Origin: Stanieria cyanosphaera PCC 7437
GTDB lineage: Bacteria; Cyanobacteriota; Cyanobacteriia; Cyanobacteriales; Xenococcaceae
DNA: 64,000 bases
Direction: 5' to 3'
Assembly: GCF_000317575.1 (NCBI RefSeq)
Contig: NC_019748.1
Coordinates: 186,001 to 250,000, forward strand
Below the pieces are notes generated by a model. That model was not told the DNA's origin and ran no database searches. It saw only the letters and a program-made list of their open reading frames with translations. Positions 57,890-64,000 of this stretch are shown in pieces (the stretch's first letter is position 1; every line of letters begins with the position of its first letter). The translations under genes and the position numbers were made by a program.

Positions 57890-59578
57890 ATGATTATAGC
57901 ATCTCAAACTCAAACTTTTACCAGCAAATTTCCTCATACTGCTTCAGATTCAGTGGTAATTGTGGGTGATAAGCCTTTAACAATTAAAAAAGTTGCTCAA
58001 GTTGCCCGTTATGGAGCAAAAGCACTTTTAACTACCAAAGAAGAAGTTTTGCAAAAAGTTAACTCATCTTGTGAATGGGTAGCCCAAGCAGTGGCATCGG
58101 GCGAACCTATTTATGGAGTAACTAGCGGTTTTGGTGGTATGGCAAATGTTGTTATTACTCCTGACTTAGCTAAAGAATTGCAAAATAACTTGATGCGTTA
58201 TCACAAAGTTGGTGCAGGACAGAAATTGTCTTTAGCTGATGTACGTGCAGGAATGTTACTGAGGGCAAATTCTCACCTTCACGGTGCATCGGGTATTCGG
58301 TTAGAACTAATTCAACGCATCGAAACTTTTTTAAATGCTGGCGTTACTCCCCATGTCTGCGAATTTGGTTCAATTGGGGCTAGTGGGGATTTAACTCCTT
58401 TAGCTTATATTACTGGGGCATTAGTTGGGCTGAATGATTACTATACCGTTGACTTTAACGGGGAAGAAATGACTGCGCCCGAAGCTTTGAAACTTTTGGG
58501 ACTAGAACCTTTAGAATTATTGCCCAAAGAAGGTTTGGCAATGATGAACGGTACAGCAGTGATGACTGGTATTGCTGCTAACTGTGTCTACGATGCGCAA
58601 AATCTGCTTGCCTTATCTTTAGGGGCGCACGCTTTAGCTTTACAAGGTTTGAATGGAACTAATCAATCTTTTCATCCTTTCATTCATCAGTGTAAACCTC
58701 ATCCTGGTCAAATTTGGTCGGCACAACAAATGCTGGAATTGCTAGCGGGTTCTGCTTTAATTCGGGATGAATTAGATGGTTCTCATGACTATCGAGGTGA
58801 ACAACCCATTCAAGATCGTTATTCTCTGCGTTGTCTACCTCAGTATACAGGACCGATCGCGGATGGAATTAGCGAAATTGCCAAACAAATTGAAATCGAA
58901 ATTAATTCTGTCACTGATAACCCCTTAATCGATGTTGCAGGTAATGCTAGTTATCACGGTGGTAATTTTTTAGGACAATATATCGGCACTTCAATGGATC
59001 GCTTGCGTTACTACTTGGGGTTATTGGCGAAACATTTAGATGTCCAAATTGCCCTGCTAACCATGCCAGAGTTTAACAACGGTTTACCCGCCTCTTTAGT
59101 TGGTAATAGCGATCGCCCTGTCAATATGGGACTCAAAGGGTTACAAATTACAGGAAACTCCATCATGCCCCTGTTAACATTTTACGGCAATTCTCTTACT
59201 GATCGCTTTCCTACTCATGCCGAACAATTCAACCAAAATATTAACTCTCAAGGATTTGGTTCAGCTAACTTAACTCGTCGTTCGATTGAAATTTTCCAAC
59301 AATATATCGCGATCGCGCTAATGTTTGGCGTGCAATCAGTTGACTTACGCACTAAGAAAATTGCTAATCATTACGATGCTTCTCAATGTCTCTCTCCTGC
59401 TACTCTTCAGTTGTATTTAGCTATTAAAGAAGTAGTTGGTAAAGCACCTTCCGAAGAACGTCCCTATATCTGGAACGACAACGAACAAGCATTAGACGAA
59501 CACATTGCCTTAATTGCTGCTGATATTACCTCTGGTGGACGAATTGTGAAAGCAATTAATCAGGTTGTATCGATTTAA
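57890..59578 (+). CDS. MIO-type aromatic amino acid ammonia-lyase, PAL-like
   Basis: 562 residues, close in sequence and length to Anabaena-type phenylalanine ammonia-lyase. The MIO cofactor triad is Ala164-Ser165-Gly166 in FGSIGASGDL. Tyr75 in PIYGVTSGFGG, the NGT of MMNGTAVMTG, QDRYSLRCLPQ (Tyr and Arg) and NQNINSQG are all present, so the lyase core is intact. The selectivity pair, Phe-Leu in PAL, His-Leu in TAL and Ser-His in HAL, is here Tyr104-His105 (NLMRYHKVGAG). The substrate is therefore open: Phe, Tyr or a modified residue. The product would be a cinnamate-type acid, feeding the ligase encoded next. Confidence 0.93.
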   Translation: MIIASQTQTFTSKFPHTASDSVVIVGDKPLTIKKVAQVARYGAKALLTTKEEVLQKVNSSCEWVAQAVASGEPIYGVTSGFGGMANVVITPDLAKELQNNLMRYHKVGAGQKLSLADVRAGMLLRANSHLHGASGIRLELIQRIETFLNAGVTPHVCEFGSIGASGDLTPLAYITGALVGLNDYYTVDFNGEEMTAPEALKLLGLEPLELLPKEGLAMMNGTAVMTGIAANCVYDAQNLLALSLGAHALALQGLNGTNQSFHPFIHQCKPHPGQIWSAQQMLELLAGSALIRDELDGSHDYRGEQPIQDRYSLRCLPQYTGPIADGISEIAKQIEIEINSVTDNPLIDVAGNASYHGGNFLGQYIGTSMDRLRYYLGLLAKHLDVQIALLTMPEFNNGLPASLVGNSDRPVNMGLKGLQITGNSIMPLLTFYGNSLTDRFPTHAEQFNQNINSQGFGSANLTRRSIEIFQQYIAIALMFGVQSVDLRTKKIANHYDASQCLSPATLQLYLAIKEVVGKAPSEERPYIWNDNEQALDEHIALIAADITSGGRIVKAINQVVSI

Positions 59579-59676
59579 AGAAGAGGTAGTAGGTAATAAA
59601 TAGGTAATAGGTAATAGGGATTAAGAATTATCTTCTTTCCCTACTTCTCCACCTCCCTAATTCTCTATTTTCTCCT

Positions 59677-59700
59677 CTCTGCGCCTCTGCGTCTCTGCGT
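59677..59700. repeat. CTCTGCG dispersed repeat
   Basis: CTCTCTGCGCCTCTGCGTCT and CTGCGT form a tandem heptamer-like element familiar from cyanobacterial intergenic regions. A partner, CTTCTCTGCGCCTTTGCGAG, occurs at about 61345 upstream of the ThDP enzyme gene. Confidence 0.75.
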
Positions 59701-59769
59701 GAAATATTTAATCAACTCTCAACTATTAGTAACTTTCAATTTTTCATTTTTGCCTTTTGACTTTCTATC

Positions 59770-61269
59770 ATGAACATTACTGATCACATCGAACGTGCGA
59801 GTAAGCTTTTTCCCGACAAAACCGCCTTAATCTTTGAAGGAAAATCTTACACTTATCAAGAACTAAATCAATTAGCCAACCGCATGGCGAATGGTTTAAA
59901 ACAACTAGGAGTAACTAAAAGCGATCGCGTTGCTCTTTTTCTACCCAATATTCCTGAATTTATTATTTCCTATCTGGGTATTCTTAAACTAGGTGCGATC
60001 GCTGTTTCTCTCAATGTGATGTTGAAAAGCAGTGAAGTAAGTTTTATTCTCAATGACTGCACTGCCAAGGTTTTGATTACTACTGAAGAATTAAGAGAAC
60101 AGGTTTATAAACGCGAGATTCCTCAACTACAAACTATTTTGCTAGCCGAACAGCAAATTGGAAAGGGAATTAGTTTAGATCAGATTATTGCTAATGCTTC
60201 ACCGAATGCTGAAGCGGTAGATTTAAATAAAAACGATCCTGCTGCGATTGTTTATACCTCTGGAACAACAGGTTTTCCTAAAGGTGCAACTCTTTCCCAC
60301 GGCAATATTATTTCCAATATGGCAGCCCAAAATCGCTGTTGTAACATGACATCGGGCGATCGCATCTTACTTTACTTGCCTTTATTTCATTGTTTCGGAC
60401 AAAATGCAGTTCTCAATGCAGGATTAAATGTCGGTGCAGCGATCGTTTTGCAAAGAAGATTTAAACCAGAACAAGTCTTAGACGCAATCTTAAAGGAAAA
60501 AATCACCATGTTTTTTGGTGTGCCGACAGTATTTATCAAACTGCTAAATCTCAATCCTTCAGTATTAGCCAATGTGCGTTATTTCTTCTCTGCTGCTGCA
60601 CCGATGCCGGTAGAAATTGCCCAAAAATGGCAGGAACAATACGGCATTGTCATTCATGAAGGCTACGGTTTAACTGAAACTTCTCCCTGTGCTTGTTACA
60701 ACCACAATTCAAACTATAAATTTGGTTCAATTGGCACTCCCATCGACGATGTTGAGATGAAAATTGTTGATACCGAAGGAAGAGAAGTATCCCCAGGAGA
60801 AATAGGAGAAATTGCGATCAAAGGATCTAATGTGATGTTGGGTTATTGGAATCGTCCCTTAGAAACTGCCAAAGTTCTGAAAAATGGTTGGTTTCACAGT
60901 GGTGATATCGGTTCGATGGATCAAGATGGTTACTTCTACATTGTTGATCGCCTCAAAGACATGATCAATGTCTCTGGTTTCAAAGTCTATCCTGCCGAAG
61001 TAGAAAACGTTCTCTATCAACATCCAGCCGTTGCCGAAGCAGCAGTATATGGAATTCCCGATCCTTTTAAAGGTGAAACCGTCAACGCCAACATCGTTCT
61101 TAAATACGGTATTACCGAAACCGAAATGGCTGCTTTCTGTGCCGAGAGAATTGCCACCTACAAAGTTCCTAAATGCTTTAAATTCGTCAATTCTATTCCC
61201 AAAAACCCCACAGGCAAAATACTCAAACGAATGCTGCGTGAAGAACAAATTACCGTTATGGCTTCTTAA
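59770..61269 (+). CDS. Acyl/aryl-CoA ligase (ANL superfamily, FadD/4CL-like)
   Basis: 499 residues, a complete adenylate-forming enzyme without signal peptide. The P-loop is YTSGTTGFPKGATLSHGN at about 162-179. GYGLTETSP is the A4/A5 motif, GWFHSGDIGSMDQDGYFYIV the hinge-side A7, RLKDMINVSGFKVYPAEVE the A8 loop, and PKNPTGKILKR has the catalytic Lys. By context it would convert the cinnamate-like acid made by the lyase to a CoA thioester, as 4-coumarate:CoA ligase or StlB do; a fatty acid substrate is the alternative. It is 191 bases downstream of the lyase gene. Confidence 0.9.
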   Translation: MNITDHIERASKLFPDKTALIFEGKSYTYQELNQLANRMANGLKQLGVTKSDRVALFLPNIPEFIISYLGILKLGAIAVSLNVMLKSSEVSFILNDCTAKVLITTEELREQVYKREIPQLQTILLAEQQIGKGISLDQIIANASPNAEAVDLNKNDPAAIVYTSGTTGFPKGATLSHGNIISNMAAQNRCCNMTSGDRILLYLPLFHCFGQNAVLNAGLNVGAAIVLQRRFKPEQVLDAILKEKITMFFGVPTVFIKLLNLNPSVLANVRYFFSAAAPMPVEIAQKWQEQYGIVIHEGYGLTETSPCACYNHNSNYKFGSIGTPIDDVEMKIVDTEGREVSPGEIGEIAIKGSNVMLGYWNRPLETAKVLKNGWFHSGDIGSMDQDGYFYIVDRLKDMINVSGFKVYPAEVENVLYQHPAVAEAAVYGIPDPFKGETVNANIVLKYGITETEMAAFCAERIATYKVPKCFKFVNSIPKNPTGKILKRMLREEQITVMAS

Positions 61270-61404
61270 TTCAGTTATCAGGAAACAAGTAATTACTAAT
61301 TACTAATAGGTAATAACGCTTTAAATCCTTTGCCTCCTCTCTTACTTCTCTGCGCCTTTGCGAGAGAAAAAAAGATCAAACTCAACCATATCAAACCACA
61401 AATC

Positions 61405-63183
61405 ATGAAACTCCAACAAAAAACTACTAAACCACTAATTTCTACTGAAACCTCCTCTGGTTCTTCGATTTTTGCCCCTTCTCAATCATCCCAAGATACT
61501 AATCCCACCCAACCTACAGTAACCCAAGCCTTAGTCGAACTCTTAGAAGAATTCGGAGTAAAATCTGCCTTTGGTGTATCTGGCGGTGGTATTGGTCCAA
61601 TGTGGGCAACCCTAGAACACAGTCTGATTAAAGTGTTGCACTTTCGCCATGAAGCTGGTGCTGCTTTTGCTGCGGTAGAATCTTACTTTGCCACTAATCG
61701 TCCGACGGTTGTTTTTACGACTACAGGACCCGGAATTACCAATGCTTTAACAGGACTTTTAGCTGCTAGAGGAGACGGGGCAAAAGTAATTTTTCTTTCC
61801 GCTTCGACTTCAGCAGTAAGTAGGGGAAGGGCTGCTTGTCAAGAAACAAGTACTTATAATATGCCCAGTAGTGGATTATTTACCTCTGGTCCTTTATTTC
61901 ACTATGCAACCACCGTTGAAAGTAGCGAACAACTACCAGAAGTAGCTCTCCGTCTGGCTTTAGGACTGGCACAACCAGAAGGATTTGTAGCCCATGTTAG
62001 CATTCCTACAGCAATTCAAACTAGTTTATTGAACGCACCTTTAGCACCAGTAAAATTTTCTCGTTCCCTTCCTACTGCGGGAGAAGATGCGATCGCAGAA
62101 TGTATCAGATTACTTTCTCAGAAACCTTTTGCTATTTGGGTTGGTTTTGGAGCAAGAAATGCGGCTACAGAAATCAAACAATTAGCAGAAAGAACTGGTG
62201 CTGCGGTGATGTGTTCTCCCCGTGCTAAAGGTATCTTTCCCGAATCTCATCCTCAGTATTTGGGAGTGACAGGTTTTAGCGGTCATGAAACGGTACTAAA
62301 TTACATGGAATCCCAACGTCCCGATTATATTTTAGTGTTGGGAACGCGCTTAGGTGAACCGACTTCTTTTTGGAGTCCAGCAATGTTACCTAATCAAGGA
62401 TTTATTCATGTAGATATCGATCCAGAAGTACCTGGTACTGCCTATCCTACTGCTAATACTTTTGCCATTCATTCGGAAATTAAGGTATTTGTTAAAAATT
62501 TACTGCGATATTTTCCTTCTACATCCTGTAAGGGCAATTCGCGAATTGCCCCTACCACCCGACAATCTTCTTATGGGCAAATACCATTCGCCCCTACATC
62601 CCTCGTTCGTCCAGAAATCCTGATGGATGCGATCCAAAAGGTAATCGTAGAAGGTAGCGATGCGATTGTCATGGCGGAGGCTGGTAATTCCTTTGCTTGG
62701 GCTACTCATCACTTAAAATTTGACCAACCCTATCGTTATCGGATCAGTACTGGTGTAGGAGCAATGGGACACGCTGCTACGGGGGTTGTGGGTGCTGCAT
62801 TAGGCTGGCATGATAAAGCAATTGCGATCGCTGGTGATGGGGCAATGTTGATGAATAGCGAAATCAATACTGCCGTTAAATACGAAGCCCCAGCAGTTTG
62901 GATTGTTCTCAATGATGCCCGCTACAATATGTGCGATCAAGGTATGAATTTGCAAGGTTTGAAAGGGATAGATGCCCATATTCCCCCAGCAGATTTTGTC
63001 AAAATTGCCCAAGGTATGGGTGCAGATGGTATTCGGGTTGAAAAAGAATCCGACTTAGAAGCCGCTTTAGCCAAAGCTATGGCTGCAACTATACCTTTTG
63101 TAGTCGATGTCATTATCGATCCAACTTTTCCCTCACCAATTGCAGGTAGAGTCAAGAGTTTGATGAAACAAGGCGCGAAATAA
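61405..63183 (+). CDS. Thiamine-diphosphate-dependent enzyme (acetolactate synthase / benzoylformate decarboxylase-like)
   Basis: 592 residues from the ATG at 61405; reading back to 61330 only translates a CTCTGCG repeat. The Pyr domain has the catalytic Glu83 in FRHEAGAAFAAVES and TTTGPGITNALTGLL. The middle domain follows. The PP domain has the ThDP-Mg motif AGDGAMLMNSEINTAVKYEA then VLNDARYN (Gly477-Asp478-Gly479). It decarboxylates a 2-oxo acid and either releases or ligates the acyl anion, as AHAS, BFD or ScyA do. With aromatic supply and lyase genes nearby, an aryl-pyruvate or cinnamoyl substrate is plausible. Residues about 372-399 come from repeat insertions. Confidence 0.88.
   Translation: MKLQQKTTKPLISTETSSGSSIFAPSQSSQDTNPTQPTVTQALVELLEEFGVKSAFGVSGGGIGPMWATLEHSLIKVLHFRHEAGAAFAAVESYFATNRPTVVFTTTGPGITNALTGLLAARGDGAKVIFLSASTSAVSRGRAACQETSTYNMPSSGLFTSGPLFHYATTVESSEQLPEVALRLALGLAQPEGFVAHVSIPTAIQTSLLNAPLAPVKFSRSLPTAGEDAIAECIRLLSQKPFAIWVGFGARNAATEIKQLAERTGAAVMCSPRAKGIFPESHPQYLGVTGFSGHETVLNYMESQRPDYILVLGTRLGEPTSFWSPAMLPNQGFIHVDIDPEVPGTAYPTANTFAIHSEIKVFVKNLLRYFPSTSCKGNSRIAPTTRQSSYGQIPFAPTSLVRPEILMDAIQKVIVEGSDAIVMAEAGNSFAWATHHLKFDQPYRYRISTGVGAMGHAATGVVGAALGWHDKAIAIAGDGAMLMNSEINTAVKYEAPAVWIVLNDARYNMCDQGMNLQGLKGIDAHIPPADFVKIAQGMGADGIRVEKESDLEAALAKAMAATIPFVVDVIIDPTFPSPIAGRVKSLMKQGAK
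62532..62551. repeat. Perfect 20-bp palindrome inside the ThDP enzyme gene
   Basis: GGGCAATTCGCGAATTGCCC, followed by CCTAC as in other members of the family. It encodes KGNSRIAP in the linker between the middle and PP domains. Confidence 0.9.
62575..62595. repeat. Second, imperfect palindrome inside the ThDP enzyme gene
   Basis: GGGCAAATACCATTCGCCCC then TAC, a decayed copy of the same family only 24 bases after the first. It encodes GQIPFAPT. Confidence 0.75.
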
Positions 63184-63214
63184 CAGTTATCAGTGAGCAG
63201 TTATCAGTCAACAG
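63182..63214. repeat. STRR-type repeat after the ThDP enzyme gene
   Basis: AACAGTTATCAGTGAGCAGT and TATCAGTCAACAG overlap the stop codon region. Same family as 57721. Confidence 0.85.
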
Positions 63215-63300
63215 TTTTTTAGTTATCAATTATATGAGATAGAACAAAGAATGCTACGAATAAATCATTACTGCAGCCTGACTTTTAACTAATTCATATT

Positions 63301-63660
63301 ATGAGTACAACCAATAGTTTAGTTTATGCCAAAGCTTATCAGTTTGCTATCAGGATTGTTAATGCTTATAAACATCTAACTGAAGAAAAGAAGGAGTTTG
63401 TTTTATCCAAGCAGCTTTTGAAAAGTGGTACTTCGATTGGAGCAAATATTGCAGAAGCCAATGGAGCAATATCAAAAGCAGAATTTAAAGCAAAAATGTC
63501 AATAGCTTATAAAGAAACTTTGGAAACAAAATACTGGATATCTCTTTTAAAAGATACAGGATATATCTCAGAAAAAGCTTTTGAAAGTCTTTATCTAGAT
63601 GCCGATGAAATTGGCAAAATGCTTTTTACCATTATCCAAAATACTCAACCCAATCACTGA
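63301..63660 (+). CDS. Four-helix-bundle protein (S23 / 23S rRNA intervening-sequence family)
   Basis: 119 residues. KAYQFAIRIVNAYKHL, then QLLKSGTSIGANIAEANGA and AYKETLETKYWISLLKDTGY, are the conserved helices of the S23/IVP four-helix-bundle family. These proteins form pentamers, bind nucleic acid, and also act as accessory proteins in diversity-generating retroelements. No reverse transcriptase or variable repeat is visible in this window. The gene interrupts the aromatic gene set, and its 3' end has been copied into a 50-bp tandem repeat. Confidence 0.85.
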   Translation: MSTTNSLVYAKAYQFAIRIVNAYKHLTEEKKEFVLSKQLLKSGTSIGANIAEANGAISKAEFKAKMSIAYKETLETKYWISLLKDTGYISEKAFESLYLDADEIGKMLFTIIQNTQPNH

Positions 63661-63887
63661 TGACTGATAACTGATAACTGTTAACTGAAAATACTCAACC
63701 CAATCACTGATGACTGATAACTGATAACTGTTAACTGAAAATACTCAACCCAATCACTGATGACTGATAACTGATAACTGTTAACTGAAAATACTCAACC
63801 CAATCACTGATGACTGATAACTGATAACTGTTAACTGAAAATACTCAACCCAATCACTGATGACTGATAACTGTTAACTGAAAATAC
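63638..63887. repeat. 50-bp tandem repeat, five copies, seeded in the end of a gene
   Basis: ATACTCAACCCAATCACTGA starts at 63641, 63691, 63741, 63791 and 63841. Each unit is 50 bases and identical, except that the last is shortened by one TGATAAC-type step (10 bases). Each unit joins the last codons and stop of the S23-family gene to a TGATAACTGATAACTGTTAA heptamer tract. A sixth partial unit begins at 63881. Confidence 0.97.
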
Positions 63888-63942
63888 CCTAATTATTCCC
63901 GATTGATTTTTAAATTGAATTTTAAATTCCAGGAGATTTATT

Positions 63943-64000
63943 GTGAACTTATTACCCGTTGGAATTCGTTCTCTTGCCGTTAGTTTTCCCAGCATTATCC
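63943..64000 (+). CDS. N-terminus of a probable beta-ketoacyl-ACP synthase III family enzyme (cut by window edge)
   Basis: AGGAG at 63931-63935 sits 7 bases before a GTG. The 19 residues visible, starting MNLLPVGIRSLAVSFPSI, have the G-I-x-S-L-x-x-x-x-P pattern that opens the first strand of KAS III/FabH-like thiolase-fold enzymes. Only the N-terminus is in the window, so this is a tentative call. As the next gene of the aromatic set it would be the condensing enzyme that extends the CoA- or ACP-bound aryl unit. Confidence 0.5.
   Translation, partial: MNLLPVGIRSLAVSFPSII

Noticed and set aside
57890-59578. Histidine ammonia-lyase
   Set aside because: His105 matches the His of the HAL Ser-His pair, but overall sequence (RYSLRCLPQ, NQNINSQG, length about 562) follows PAL and there are no hut genes nearby.
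61330-61404. N-terminal extension of the ThDP enzyme from a TTG
   Set aside because: It translates a CTCTGCG-type dispersed repeat and the enzyme family begins near the ATG at 61405.
63301-63660. Diversity-generating retroelement accessory gene (avd)
   Set aside because: The family fits, but no reverse transcriptase, template repeat or variable repeat is present in the window.
63638-63887. CRISPR array
   Set aside because: The whole 50-base unit is repeated without unique spacers and includes coding sequence and TGATAAC heptamers, so it is a simple tandem repeat.

Overview
The window comes from a low-GC cyanobacterial chromosome. The evidence is the very frequent HIP1 octamer GCGATCGC, a set of cyanobacteria-restricted protein families, TGATAACTG-type short tandem repeats, and other dispersed repeats typical of this phylum. 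The base composition and gene set would suit a unicellular or pleurocapsalean lineage, but nothing here proves the genus. No rRNA gene, tRNA gene, CRISPR array or intact transposase was recognised.

Layout. 1-14.9 kb is mostly housekeeping: a truncated gene, a DUF6464-like protein, a VOC protein and trmFO (whose junction carries a 120-bp tandem duplication), an ion channel, a cyclase-family enzyme, DUF1206 and SDR proteins, a Tat-exported PLP enzyme, a fused MFS/spermidine synthase, an M20 hydrolase, a PP2C phosphatase, an ABC1 kinase and a coiled-coil protein. 15-18 kb holds a CyRepA1-like plasmid replication protein, with a possible operator beside it. A structured small RNA lies at about 18.97-19.19 kb. 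19.9-24.2 kb is a possible signalling module: two tail-anchored receiver proteins without an output domain (one with a degenerate acidic pocket), a membrane GTPase and a roadblock-like partner. 24.2-36.9 kb mixes core genes (glutathionyl-hydroquinone reductase, antiporter, O-methyltransferase, citramalate synthase, comM, a GGT-family enzyme) with decayed genes, two small single-helix membrane proteins and a type VII toxin-antitoxin locus whose HEPN toxin has lost its catalytic core.

37.0-45.6 kb is one giant gene, a FAAL-ACP-KS-AT-DH-ER-KR-ACP polyketide synthase without an offloading domain. Dispersed repeats have entered it in frame at many linkers. Divergent from it are an unknown protein and a divergent DRE-TIM acyltransferase. 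48.3-55.8 kb returns to stress and housekeeping genes (BON lipoprotein, DUF2382 repeat protein, orphan ParA, MBL-like protein, trpG/pabA, diacylglycerol kinase, DUF3285, ybeY, phytol-kinase-like protein, yidD), with a candidate anti-Shine-Dalgarno small RNA at about 51.7 kb.

The most interesting region runs from 56.6 kb off the right edge. It is a co-directional set: a DAHP synthase, a MIO aromatic ammonia-lyase with an unusual Tyr-His selectivity pair, an acyl/aryl-CoA ligase, a thiamine-diphosphate carboligase/decarboxylase, a four-helix-bundle protein and the start of a probable KAS III-type condensing enzyme. Together they could make aromatic precursor, deaminate it to a cinnamate-like acid, activate it and condense it. 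This would be an aryl natural-product pathway that recalls both bacterial stilbene biosynthesis and the scytonemin cluster but matches neither. The cluster and its product are inference; the individual family assignments are well supported.
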